From assembly GCA_946699065.1 (NCBI GenBank), contig CAMPDV010000949.1:106170-170169 (forward strand): a stretch of 64,000 nucleotides of DNA, in the 5' to 3' direction. Both the position numbers and the translations under genes were made by a program. This document shows positions 11,400-24,739 of the stretch, piece by piece. Source of the stretch: Loxodes magnus. Taxonomy: Eukaryota; Ciliophora; Karyorelictea; Loxodida; Loxodidae. The notes below the pieces were generated by a model that worked only from the letters and a program-made list of their open reading frames with translations, ran no database searches and was not told where the DNA came from. Each line of letters opens with the position of its first letter. The first letter of the stretch is position 1.

Positions 11400-13400
11400 A
11401 TAGAGGATTCTTATTCTATAGTCCATCTGATAGTTTTGCAATTAAAAATACTAGAAAGACCCAATCTAAGTAAAAAGAGCTGGAGCTAAAATAGAATTAG
11501 GAAATCAAGAGATATCTTCAGTGTCTTTACTTCTGTTAATCAAAGATTAAATTACCCTTGATCTCCAAGAAAAAAAGGAATTTCCTTAAAATTATAATAT
11601 TTATAGTAATAAAGAATAGCAAAAGACATTAATTCTGGAACTATATTTCAGTCCAAAAATAAGTAAAGGCAAAAAATGATAAGATCTGAAGATTCTAATC
11701 AGAGAAGAAATAGTTCCGTGACTTAAAGATGGGCTAATCTTAGCAAACATTGAAATATGCCCAAAATTTTTCAAGCTTGAAGATGTTTTAGGAAAAAACT
11801 GAATTTTTCATAACGGTCAAAATTTCGAAAAACACTAAGGTTTCTCACAAATACTAAATTAAACTGAGTCACATTTAGTTCTTAAAAATTAGAGTTTATG
11901 CATATCTTATAACTAAAGAATACTGTAAGTATTATTTATTTAGATGCTAGAAAAATCCCTTTTTATTATAGAACATGCCAAGCTTTTAAATCTTGAAAGT
12001 TCAAATGACTTAGTTCAATAGCAAGCTGAAAAAAATAGCAGCTATTCAATCTAAAAAGCAATTAAGAGCTTTAAAGCAGATTCTAAGAGATAATTATTAC
12101 TTGGTAGCTAAATTTTAAGTACCTAGAAATGGATATTAGAAATAAAGCTTTTTCTTTTAGCAAGCTCGACTTCAAGTGTTCTTAATTCCTCACAATTAAT
12201 TTTGGAATTTGTAAGATAATATATAGAGTCCAGTTCTAATTAATAAAGTAGAGAAAGCTTAGCAAGTACTAGAGATAGCAATGCTTGAAAGGAAAATTAT
12301 AAGTTTCTTAGTCAATTCTGAAGAATTAAAAAAGCAGATTCATGAAACTGAGTGCTAGGAAGAATAGCTATAATTTTTTAAATAGTTAGATTGATTACTT
12401 TAGAACATTTACTGACTGAAAATAGTCCTTATATAAATATGTAGAAGACCCTGTAGTATCTTAATTAAACTTTAGAAGCATCTGGATTATTTATTTAGCA
12501 TAAAAAATTAAATTCTCCTGAATAATATTGAATAATCAGTAGCTCTAATTGAGCACCCAAAAATTAAAGTAGACTGAATTGGAACTTTAGCATTCAAACT
12601 TAAATGAACGTTAAGTTTATGTAATTCTTAGAAGCTTTGATTTCAGATTCTTGAGAAATAAAATTGAGAAAAATTGTAGAAAACTACTTTAAATAACTTA
12701 ATTGGGCTTGGGAGTTAATTTGATAAAATATATCTGAAACTATATTCGAAAAAGACATAAACGGCTACAAAATTTCACTAAAAGAAAAATTCACATTTCC
12801 TAATATGTCTTGCTAAAAAATCTAAAACAAATACTTAGATTACTATAAGAATATTCTGGCTAGGTGGAAGCGTGCCAACTAGTGCAAAATAAAGATTGTA
12901 GAAAAATTTGCTAAACTTAAGCAAAAAATAATAATAAACTGTTTTAGCGATTTTTAAATGACTGCAACTAAAATAAAGACTAAATTGGTAGGAAGTGAAA
13001 AAATTAGCCACTAACTCCTTAAATATTTGGAGGATTAAAGAATATTAGAAATAAATAAATATAATAAACAAGAGTAAAAAACAAATCACATGAAATAATA
13101 AGATTTTTTAATTATTAGTGCCTAGTTTCTTATGAGAGCTCAGAGATATTTTTGAAAAAGTTCTTCAAAAAAATAAGGAGATATAGCCACTTAATTAAAT
13201 AGACTTTAAAAAATATCTTGATTTAATTTAAGTCATAACTTAAATTAAATCAAGGGCTGAAAAATATAAAATTAAGTTTATCATTTTAATTGAATAAAGC
13301 AAAAGCTTAAAAGATATAATAATCATGCAAAAAATTCTTAAATAAATTTTTAAAGTTGCTTGAGAACATCTATTGGCTTTAAAACTTTAGGACTAATTGC
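11400..13400 (+). CDS. unrecognised coiled-coil-like coding region (frame uncertain)
   Basis: Base composition is less AT-rich than the flanks. From about 11.69 to 12.38 kb one plus frame has no TGA over some 230 codons (e.g. KKQLRALKQILRDNYY, KVEKAQQVLEIAMLER, NSEELKKQIHETE). The neighbouring frames carry several TGAs in the same span. Upstream a different frame looks better (REEIVPWLKDGLIL), implying an indel or short intron near 11.7 kb. Rich in Gln, Lys and Leu; no family recognised. No start could be fixed. Confidence 0.33.
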
Positions 13401-13539
13401 TTTTGATAACATCACGAGAATATCAAATTATTATAAGATAGTTAAATTAATAGTTTTAATACCTTAAGGTACTTCAATTTAGATGATAGTATATTGATTT
13501 TTTAGGCTAGCAATTGAAGAAGTTAGAAAAGTAATATTT

Positions 13540-13625
13540 TGTTTAGATATGATATCAATTGATAAAAACAGGATAGTAAATGGGTGATATCAGGAGAAGA
13601 GGACAGAACAGTGAGAAAATGATTT
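13540..13625 (+). pseudogene. WD40 repeat remnant
   Basis: One frame reads DSKWVISGEEDRTVRKW, matching the end of a canonical WD40 blade (..KWVxSGSEDRTVRxW). The final W is TGA. Upstream, in another frame, MISIDKNR resembles the preceding strand, so a frameshift separates them. Only one blade is visible. It could be the last exon of the coding region just upstream or an isolated remnant of a gene like that at 55.8 kb. Confidence 0.42.
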
Positions 13626-14199
13626 GTATAAAGATTGCTTAAAAGAATATAAAATAAGTAAGAAATAAAAAAAGGTAATTTAATTATTACATTGTAGGAA
13701 TTGAATTAAATTGAGTTATAGGAGAGATGCGGCTTAGAAGAGGATAGATTTAGTTTTGAAAATAAATAGGGGAGTGCGAGAGATCAGGAAATTTTAAGTT
13801 AGGAGCTAGAATGAAAGAGACTTAAAAAATTTTAAATTATAGAAATTAAGAAATTTTAAATTTAAAAGAGAATTTATCATAAAATGATTAAAATTAAAAA
13901 ATTACTTTTTAAAATTAGTAAAGAAATAAAGCAACTTATCTTATTAAAACAATATTTATTAGATTTGAAATATATAGAAAAAATACTAGGAAAATTAAGT
14001 AATAAAATAATAAGATTAAAAAAGAAAAATTGTAGTGATTTAAAATGAAAAAATTAATTTAAAAATGTGTATGTTTGAAATAAAGGATTTTCGCTTTTAA
14101 ACTTAAAAATTAGAAAAAGATTTTTATAATAAAGAAGGATGAAAAATAAGGTTATAACATAAAGTTAAAAGAAGAAATATATAAATATAATTGTGTTTT

Positions 14200-17100
14200 T
14201 ATCTTTTGCTATCTACCTTTTCTTAAGTATCTTAAAAATCTTTGTTCGATTTTTTAGTATATTATTTAACTCTCTAGTATATAGCAAAAATATTATTCTT
14301 TTTCAGAAAAATGCTTCTATTTATGATATATCTGTTCGTATTCTAATAGACTTTTAAATCTTCTATATGATTTAAGATTTTCATGTTTATTTCTTTTGTA
14401 ATATTCGCTCTATATTTTGATTTTATTCTTTTATTCTCTAATTCTTTAGAAAAAATATTACTTTCTTAGGATTATTTAAAATTTCCAGTATACGTTTAAA
14501 CTATCTCTTACGACAAATCTGTTGAGTCAATATTTTTACTTGATGGATACTAAATAATTTATCATAATTTTTTTAAATTATTGTTTTTTTATAATTTCAG
14601 CACCACTTCGATAAATTATTCCATATTAATTAAATAAATAATAATACTCAGATATCTCTTTTTATAGTATCGACTTAACATTTTTAGATTATTTTTCAGA
14701 AGAAAAAGGAGTCTCAATTTAGTGTGTAACTTTCTAGCTTTTTTCTTCTTTCTTTTATGACCGCTTCTTAGAGATTAAAATAATCTTTTTGAGTTTTTCT
14801 ATTTTTCTTTTATGTATATTATTAATAATATTAATAATTAGTTATAATAGCGATACCATTGATTTAATAATCACTTTTAAATTTAGTTCAATTTATTCTT
14901 ATTTACTTTTGTTTCATCCTGTTAAGTTACCCATAGATCTCTTGCTATTGTTTTTCTACTGCTCAATCATTTTCTTATTTTTCTAATACGATGCGACTTA
15001 TACTCCTTCTTGTAACTTCCTTTTTTTATATTTTTTCTACTGTTATTACTTATGAAGATATAATTCTTAGAAAATTTTGCTTCTAAAAACTTTTCCTTAT
15101 TTTTTAAATATAGCTAATTCAGTTTTTTTTTAATTAAATTTTTCTATCAATTTATTTTTAGTAATTTGTTATTATTTCTAGCTAAGGTCTTTATCTCTTG
15201 CAAAAATAGCATCTTTGTGTCTTTCTCTATTTTCAGGCTGGTATTTACTACACCTCAATATCCGTAATATCTCCATTGGATTATTTTTTGAATAATATTT
15301 ATTGTGTATGTGATATAATCTTATTAATCTTCTTATCTACCTATACTATTTACATATCCACCTTCAAAGATTCAAGTTTGTCGCATTTCCTTTTTAATTA
15401 GCAATTTTCTTGCTGATCCTTTACAGCATTTGATAATAAGTTCTTAATTTTTTCGTTTAATTCCTTGATTAAGTTTTATAATTCTCAATTTTCTAAGTAT
15501 AACTTTTAAAATTCAATTTAATAATTAAGATTAAAGGCTGTTTATATATTTTCTTTATTCTAAGTAGAAGTCTTTTATTTTTTATAATAAAAATTTGCTT
15601 TTATATAATCTGTTCATTAAATCAATAAAATACATAAATCATTAGTATCAAAAGGCCAAACTTCTTTTAACTTAAAATTATAACTTTTTTATCCTATTTT
15701 ATATGATAGATATCTTACTTTATTTTATTTCCATCTAAGAATATTCTATAGTGTAAAACTTTAAGTATAATAAATAGGTTATTTTTAAACTTCTATATGT
15801 TTTTTAATTATTACTTCCTTAATTTCAAGTTATACTATTATTTTATAATATTTTTTATTTATTTCTTTTTTTCTTTTATTTTTTCATCCTTTATTAGTTA
15901 ATTATTAAAAAGAGCGACTTTTTCTATATTATTCTATACCTAATTCAATTTTTCTTCCTAAAAACTGCAAATTAATTAAATTTTTATTTAATAATAAGGC
16001 TATTAGCTCTATCTGCAAATCTCTCTTTTCTTTTTCTTTCTCTTATAAATAGTCAACTTTTACCAATCATTATTTTAATATTTTATATCTTTTTTAATAT
16101 ATTCATTATAACTTTCTTTCTAATCATTAATCTTTTCATTTATTAAAATGCTCTGGATTTTTTTATCTTCTTAAATTTTGTTAAACGCTGAGCAAATAAA
16201 TGTTTATAAACTTTTTATTTTTAATATTGTTTATTACTCCTTACATATTTAATTTTAATATTTTACGCTAATTTCTAAACTCTCTTTTCTTATGTTTGAA
16301 ATTACTTACCACTATAATTCCATAATTTGCTTTTGTATAGCTTTCTTATTCCTTTTCTTTAATATCTACGATAATTTAAACTGTAAATATTTAACATTTT
16401 TTCTTTTTAAATCATAGAACATCTACTAACATTTAACTTTGAATTATCTTTATGAAACTGAAATATTTTACAACTTTATCTTTAATTCAACTTTTTTTTT
16501 CTTTTTATACTTTAAATATCATTCTTTAATCTTGCTAAATTTACATATTGAAATATTTATATCCTTCCTAAATATTCTGTTAATGAAAATAATAAGATAA
16601 AGCTTTATCGCCTTTTTACATTTTTTAATTTAATTTATAATTTTTTTCCTTTTTAAATTTTCAAAGTATTACGTTATCTTTTATCAAATTTCTATTTAAA
16701 CCTTTTAACTTACTTTCAATTCACTTTTTCTTTTCTTTGAACTATAAATTCTTAAGTTCTTTCTTTTTTAAATTTCTTCATTGTATAAACGATTTAAAAA
16801 TCGCTAAATTTGCGAATAATTAAATGGTTCATTTCTTATTCTACTTTTTATTATTATTTTCAATCAATAAAGTTTTATTTATTTTACTTTCTTTAATTTA
16901 AATCATTTTTTATACTTTCTTTACCTTTTAATTTCTTTCTAATTTTTATTACACTTTTTCTTACTATTTTTTTACTCTTATATTTAATTTTTTATATTCT
17001 GTGTTTTTTATCAACTTTTCATCAATAAAAAATTTCTCTAATAAATAGCCTAAATTTAGAACATATATTCTATTTTACTCTATTCTTATCCTATTTATCA

Positions 17101-17640
17101 TTCTTTCTATTTAGAGATTCTATGTGCTTTATAAATTTTAACTAGAAATGTTCTTATTTGCTTATAATATTAGAAAATTAAATATTTCATTTTTTTCATA
17201 CTATGAATCTCTTTTTTAGACATACTTTAACTTTTTTATTAATTTATTAAGATAAAAGGTAAGATTATTAAATTATTTTAATAAGAGTATGTTATTCAAC
17301 ACAATTTCTTTCACTACTCTGCTTCATCTATACTTTTATTACTAGCTATTCTTTCTTCGCATTTCTTTTCATCTTAAACTTAGATTTCGCATTAAGATTA
17401 TTCTAATGTTAAATCAGCTTGCTAAGAATTCTACACTTCATTTTACTATTAAGTTTCTTCAAGAGTCTCCACAATTGTCTTTAAATCAGCTGTCTTTTTT
17501 ATAAAAACTTTATTAAACTTACGGTTACTTAAACTTGCTTATTTTTTATTTATTTTGCTTGCCTTTTTCAATTTTTTATGACTGAATATCTTTGATTCTA
17601 ACTAAATTTAAGACTATATTTATTAACCAAATGAACTATT
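14200..17640 (-). CDS. unrecognised Lys/Gln-rich coiled-coil-like coding region, frame broken
   Basis: The minus strand is strongly A-rich. The best segment (about 17.64-17.31 kb) reads KKLKKASKINKKQASLSNRK, TADLKTIVETLEETQQQ, QADLTLEQSQCEIQ and KKCEERIASNKSIDEAEQ. A TGA follows that could be stop or Trp. Downstream, coding-like pieces appear in shifted frames (EKFFIDEKLIKNTEYKK; MNHLIIRKFSDFQIVY). The arrangement suggests a long coiled-coil protein with indels or very short introns. No domain was recognised and the 3' limit is arbitrary. Confidence 0.33.
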
Positions 17641-18039
17641 ATTTGATTAATAGGATTATTATGTCTGATTTGAATAGTTTTAGGTTTTAATTTCTTCTTG
17701 ATGACTATTTTAATTAGTAATAATATTACTTGGATTATTTTAAATTTAGCTTCATATCTATAAGAATCACTTAATTCTTTAATTTCAATATTCTGTTTGT
17801 GTTAATATGAAGTTTCTAGAGTTTTAGTTATACAGTTCATATAACCCAATGCTGATTAAATATGATCACTCCATTTATTTTAAGATAGTTATATCTTCTT
17901 TCTACTTAAAATGAAGGGTTAGTTTTTTGGTATGCTTATTTTCTTAGTTTAGGTTATAAAATTAAACTTCTTCTTTATCATTGAAGATCTTTATCCTTTT
18001 TCTTCTTAATATTGAGGAAATCTTATTTTAGCATTTCCT

Positions 18040-21000
18040 TCATTTACTCTATTAGTCTCTAAGATAATTTCCTTCTTACTTTTCCCATTAATTAATAGTT
18101 TCCATTAAATCTAACTTTTATTAAAAGCAGATAAAGCAAAACCATGTTTTGAGATATTTTCTATAGTATTGACTTCCAAAGAGAAGTATAAAGTAGTATA
18201 TCCAGACAAGAATGAAGTATACATTAGCAGCAACTAGTAGTATAAAAGAAGCGATATCAATAATTAAGTATCTTTATCCAGAATCAAAATAGATACCTAT
18301 ATATAGTGTAAATGCTGATACATATAAGTAAATAGCTTCTAGTTTATTAAGCTCTTCTTTTATATAAGGATTATTTTACCTCTACAGATAAATAAACACC
18401 AGCAGTACAAGAATTAAGCATCAGAACTAGAAAATTATAGTATTCTTCTATAGAAAAATAAAAATAAAGGAAATTTAAAATTTCTAGTAAATTTTGAATA
18501 TTTCTCAGTAGTAGAAATTCTCTTTATACCCTATTGTTAGAAACCCAAACTAAGACTTTATTTAGTAGGATTTTATTATTTTTCTCTTCCTATATAAGTA
18601 AATAAAAACGTTAAAAGGAACAAAAAACGCATACAGAAGTAGTGAAGGTAAACCAAATATTAAGACAAACTTTATATGCCTTCCCTTTCAACATTATATA
18701 TCAGTATAAGAGTTTAGAACGTAATAGTCATCTTCTATCTTATAGCAACTAAAAACACTAAAAATAGTAGAGGTTAAATTAGTACAAATTTGGAAGTAGG
18801 AAACACTCATTATAGTTATAAAGATAGAATTATTAAACTTTTTATATTTTATGCAAGAGTATACACTCACTAATACAAGGGATACTACTAAAATTATTAA
18901 AGGTAACATCAAAATGCTCAATACTTTGCTATAATAAAACTCTTCTCCTTCTTAAAATAAACAATCTATTTTCAAGATATTAGAAGTTTATGCGGTAATT
19001 CTTTAATTTGCTTCAAAGTAGCTTTTAAATACATTTGATCAATCAAACTAAAACTTCTAAATTAAAGAAGAAAATTAGAAATAGTTAGTTAATACTTTTA
19101 AATGAACCCCATAGTAAGACTCTTACTTTTCTGCTGATTTAAGAGTTTGAACTACTAAGTATATAACGAAAATGATGAATATTGTTATAGTAAAAGTACC
19201 AAATAAGATAGATTATCTTTTACTTAAACATTTTTGGCACTCATTTATATCATTTTTTGTTCAATCTTTCTCGCAAACGTCACACATAACACCTTTATAA
19301 CCTTCAGCACATTCTCCTTTTCAATTAATTCCTTTCTTGAGATCTTCTCTATTTTACTAATCAGTGGTTTATAAATAAATATCCACAAAACTATCATTTA
19401 AAGTAGTTCCTTTACATGCTTTGCTATTAGGACATTCATGAATATTATCTGTTTCAAAACTTTTTCTTCAAAATCCTTTTTTAGGTCCAATCAAATCACT
19501 TCCATAACATGTCGAACCAGCAATACACTCTTTGCATTTCAGATCGCTTTAGTTAAAGGAATATTATCCATAAAGACAATTATAGCATGAATTACCCTCT
19601 ATAAGTATTTATCCTTATAAGCATTTCTAAATGTATACTTCCATATTAAGTTTATTGATAAACTTTAAGTTAAAAGGTAAAGTATCAATATCAATGGCAT
19701 TGGTTTCTATATATAAGCTAATATTAGTTTTTGGTATTGCCTTTAAAATTACATCCTAAAAATCAAGCACACCAAGTTCAGCTTATACTCTAGTTTTTCC
19801 TGATAGCTCTGAATCACTGTTATTGGAATTAATAGATGCTTAAGAGATGTTATCAGTTCTAACTAGCTAACCTTAAATATCTATTATATAAAATAAATGC
19901 TCAGTTACAGGAAAACCAGGTAATTATGAAGCTAGTTATCTTTATATTTTGGTGTTTGCACAATGATCTAATGCATCTATCGTATTAGTATTACTAAGAG
20001 TATATGCAAATGAAGCAAAATGATTTCCATAGAAAGCTGAATTATTTTTGAAATAGAGGCAAATTTCTTAACTTTCTAAATCAGGAATGAAAGTAGGTAT
20101 AGTTCCTTAAAATGAAATAGCTCCTCCTTCACTATTGATACTTTAAATAGAGTTATTAATAAAGAAATTCCTTTCTATTCTATAGTCACAAATTTATTTA
20201 TTATCACATATCAATCTTAAAGCTCCTCCTTTTAGAGTAGATTACTCTCCTCTTTCAATTTTATTATTTACAAAGTTATTATATAAAAAGGTGATATTAG
20301 CATTATAGCAGTATCCTACACCTCCATATTATAAAGCTGTAACATTCTCAAAATGATTATATTAGATTAGATATTTATAAAATACTTCATTATTTACTAT
20401 TGCAAAGCAAGAACCTATTTAGGATATCTAATTATCACAAGTACAGTTAAACATATCCAATTATGAGTTTTATGAATAAACAGCTGAACCAGGAAAATTT
20501 TTGCTTTTTCCATTTCTAAATGTTGTAAGAATTAAAGTTAATGCACTATTTTATTAAATAGCTATTGCTGTACTATAATAGTTAGCCAAAGTACATTATT
20601 CCATTGTCATATTGGATTATATCATAAAAACAACTGAGCCTCCTTATTATTAAGATATTATATTGTTAAAAATAGAATTTTAGATACTTAAGTTGGATTA
20701 CTAAGCATAAATAGTACCATCATCTATGTTGATATTTAAATTGCTGAAACTGGTATTACTTATTACAGTTTCTGATTGAAACACATATAAAGCTCCTCCT
20801 TTCTTTCCTTTTTCATTTCGAAACTTACAATTTAAAATTTATATTTTAGATTAATATTCACTATATATAAAAACTCCTTTTTGTGACTCTTGATCATTAA
20901 AAATAGAATCACTTATGAGAATTTCAGAGTTATGAATGAAAATTCCAGGTGTTAAGTCATCTGCAGAGTTACTGGCAAATGATATTTGGTAAATGCTTAA

Positions 21001-24000
21001 GAAATTCTAGTACACATAAATAGAAGCTTTGCCTTTATTTTTATATATAGATGATTTTGTAATTTAGCATTCACCATTTGAATTCCAAAGATTAATAATT
21101 CCTGTTTTAGATGCTTAATTTTCATAAATTGATATGTTGTCTAATTAAAATATACCATTTTAAGCGAATATAAATGATCCTTCATCTGCCAAGCTTTTGG
21201 TAACTTCTGAGTTTGTAAGAATTAATTTGCTTTGTATATCAAGAAAAATGACACCTCCTTTGATAGTTGCTCAATTATCATAAAAATTGATTAAATCCAT
21301 CTCAACTCTTGATATAAACATGTAGATAACTGCTCCTTTTCAAGCTGAATTATTATAAAATTATGAATTTGTAAGTATTATTTTTGATTATTCACAATAG
21401 GAAAATCCACCAAAAGCTGCGTAATTATTCAAACCTATTATATTTCAAATTTTTGCATCTACTTAGAAAAATTAGAAGGTTCCTCCTTATAAGGATCAGT
21501 TATCTACAAATAAACTATTATAAATCTAAATTTTATCATTATTTGCATCTATCACTCCTCCCTAGCTTTAAACTAAGTTCTCTTTGAACTAGCAATTAAT
21601 AATTTAATAGTCTGAAGTATAAGACTGTATTGATCCACCTTTCTGTGCTTTATTCCCTTAAAATTAAGAATTTTTTATAATTGCTTTAGTGAATTTAATG
21701 TCAATCATTGCTCCACTTACAGCTTCATTTTCAGAAATGAAGCAGTTAGTCAAATTAAACTGATTACCTGATATTTACATTAAATCTCCTTTTATAATAT
21801 AATTTGATTCCATTTTACTTTCAAAAATATCTAAATTAGAGTTTTTGGTTTCAACTATTCTATACTAAACTTAATTCTACTTAAATAAGTTATCTCTTAT
21901 GGTCATAGTATCTATTTACTAAATAAAGATTAATGTATTTACTTTGTTACTTTGAAACTAGCACTTGTCTAACTGAAGAAATTGTACATTTTCTATTTCT
22001 AAGCAATTGTAATCCATATCTATGTTGTTGTAGAACTAACTTGATTGTATGTATACTGCTGAAATTTGCTATAGGTATAAGATTATTCCTTATTTAGCTT
22101 TATTCTAATAAGCCTTTAAATATTTTATTAGTAAATTACCATCTTGCTGATAAATACATCCTCCTTGCTCGTATGCTTCGTTATTCCCCATTTCTAAGTT
22201 TTCTAAATGAACCTAGGAATTAAGGCTAAAAATAACAGCTCCTTTAGATGCATTGTTACCATAAGCTTGTAGATTAATAAAGATTATTTCAGACTGATCA
22301 AAGTAAAAATTTCCATTTTACTAAGCTCTGTTTTATATTGCTTAAGTATTTTATAAGGTAATAGTCTGTTTTCAAAAATTTCCAATACTTCCTATTGAAG
22401 CTTAGTTAGAAATGAATTAGCTATTTAAAATGTAAAATATGTTTTACTTTTTATCTGTGAATATATCAATCACACCACCTTAAGTATTAGCTTAGTTTTC
22501 TTAGAATATACTATTTCTTATGATGGTTACAAATGAGTTACTTAGATACATAAATCCTCCGCTTTAAAATATAGCTTCATTTCTTACACCTTAAACACTT
22601 TCCATCAAAGTTATATTAGAATCTTCTAAATACAAGGCACCTCCTCTGTTGCATTTGTTTTCTATAAAAGAACAGTTTTAAATTAGCTAAACACTTGATT
22701 TATATAATCAAATAGACCCTCCTTGATAAGTTGAGTTATTCTAAAGAAATTAATTGTCTATAAAGCTTTAAATGGCCTAGAAGCTTATAGAAAAACTCCC
22801 TCCATTGTTTGCCTTGTTTTAGCTAAATAAATTATTTTAGATGATTGTTGCTTATTTATTATCCTCTAAATAAAATGCTCCTTCATCATAGTTAGCTGTA
22901 TTTTAAACGAAAGTGCTATTTTCTATTAGATAGATATTTGATGCTGATGAAAAATGAAACCCTCCAAATCTTTCAGCTATATTTCTTAAAGCTTTTATCA
23001 AATTTATTTCAGTTAAGTTTGAATGAAAAGATGCTAGAGAGCCTCCATGTTAAGCTTTGTTTTCTACAAAAGAAGAATTGTATATGAGACTAACACTTGA
23101 ATTTTCAAAATAGATTGCTCCTCCATAATCTGTTGAAGTATTGTTTTTAAATACCGAATTAGAGATACTATTTATCTTTGTCACGTTTAAAAATATGCAA
23201 CCTCCAAAATCGTTTGCAGAGTTGTTTCTGAAAATACTGAAGTCTATGTTTCTGATACTAGAGTTAAGAGTTAAATAAATGACTCCTCCACTCTTTTTAG
23301 CGATATTATTAGCGAAACTACTATTTCTTAATTAATCAATATTTGATTAGTTTCCAAACAAAAAGCTTCCCATCTTATCTAGAGCTGTATTTTCCTCACC
23401 AATTATATTTTCAATCGATGTTATATTAGTCAAGTCAATATAGAAAGACCCACCACTACTAGCTTTATTTTTCTTGAATAAAGAATCTTTAATTAGTAAA
23501 ATATTAGAATGATCTGTATAGAAAACACCTCCAAATATCGATGCACTATTTTAGTAGAATGTACTGTTTATTATTAACTCTATGCTTGAATATGAGGCAC
23601 TAATACATCCACCATTTTAAGTAGCTTAATTAGAATAAAAGAAGCTATTTTAAATTACTTTAATTAAAGATTGCTGCATTCAAATAATTCCTTCAGTTCC
23701 TTTGTTGTTCTCAAATTTGCATTCTTGAATACTTAAGTTTGAATAAGTAAAATAAAAGGTTCTAACTAAAGATGAATCTCCATTAGAAAGGAATTGACTT
23801 TTAATGAGATACTAATTAGACTTAAATGACTAAAAGATTCCTGTATTTTAAGCAGAATTTTATTCGAATAGGGAATTTTCTATAACTAAAGTTGACTCTG
23901 TATGCATTATTAGTGTATTAGTAGCTACATTCTTTTTAAAAGTTGTCTTGCTTATGCTTAACTAGCTATTATAGGAGTAAATTAATTATTCTTTATTAGC

Positions 24001-24726
24001 TAAGATACTACTGTCTTAAATAGAAAGTATGGAACTATTTAGATAAAATAGCTGATTTCATAAAGGAATTGTCATATTTTCTACATGTGAGTTTTGTAGG
24101 AGAAAGCTACTTTAATAGAGATAAAATCAGGAGTCTTAGCTTTATTATGAGTCTTTAATAGTGGAATTTATAATAACTAACTGAGATTTGGTAGCATTAA
24201 GGAAAGAAGTTTATTAGTTCTAACTAGATTGGAGTTAGTCATAATCTATTTTGTATTATTGAATCTTAATTATTAAGTCTACCATAGCTAAGTAGTCCTT
24301 TACTAGTAGCAAAGTACAGTTATTTTAGATGGTGATAGTGGCATTTGGTAGTTTATCATAGCACATTTCTATGTGACTTTCATTGTCTTAGCATTTCTTA
24401 AATTACTAGATTGTTATTTATTTCCCTTATTATTACTAAGCTAATCCTCTCAATATTTCACATTTATCTATACAATTCTTACATTTCAAGCAGTCTAAGC
24501 TATGCTCGTGTGGTGATATGTATATTGTATGAGGCTCTCCTTCTTCTAAAGCATAAATAGTCTCTGAAATGGAAATAAAAGGGAAATTTATAGTTCCATT
24601 AGAATCTTAAATACTAAGTGAGGTAAAAAGCGCAGGAGATGTTACATAGATTTACTTAGCTAAAGTTTTGGTAATAGAGAATAAATTGAAGGCAATAAAT
24701 AGAAAAGTTAAGGGATTAACTTCCAT
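18040..24726 (-). CDS. giant secreted/membrane beta-helix (pectin-lyase-like) protein with C-terminal membrane region
   Basis: ATG at 24726 to TGA at 18042-18040 is 2229 codons, and the two ends, translated separately, share one frame. The N-terminus MEVNPLTFLFIAFNLFSI is a signal peptide. The body is a long series of beta-helix-type rungs with N/D-N-x-A..KGG(A/V)I motifs (NNSAWKGAVIY, TIKGGVIFL). Near residues 1800-1850 a Cys-rich segment reads GECAEGYKGVMCDVC and ECQKC. Several hydrophobic segments follow, with the family signature QCWKG and later KENFYYWE. Trp codons at these sites are TGA (18690-18688, 18507-18505). Large families of such proteins are known in ciliates, but ligands are unknown. 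The TGA at 18042 is the likeliest stop, but coding-like sequence continues beyond it. Confidence 0.82.
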
Positions 24727-24739
24727 TATACAGTTAAGA

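Noticed and set aside
14789..14986. Plus-strand hydrophobic 65-residue ORF
   Set aside because: It is the complement of an A-rich minus-strand coding-like region; the Leu/Ile/Phe content simply mirrors T-richness.
18040..24726. Tetrahymena or Paramecium assignment
   Set aside because: Those use TGA only as stop; here TGA sits at conserved Trp positions in several unrelated genes.
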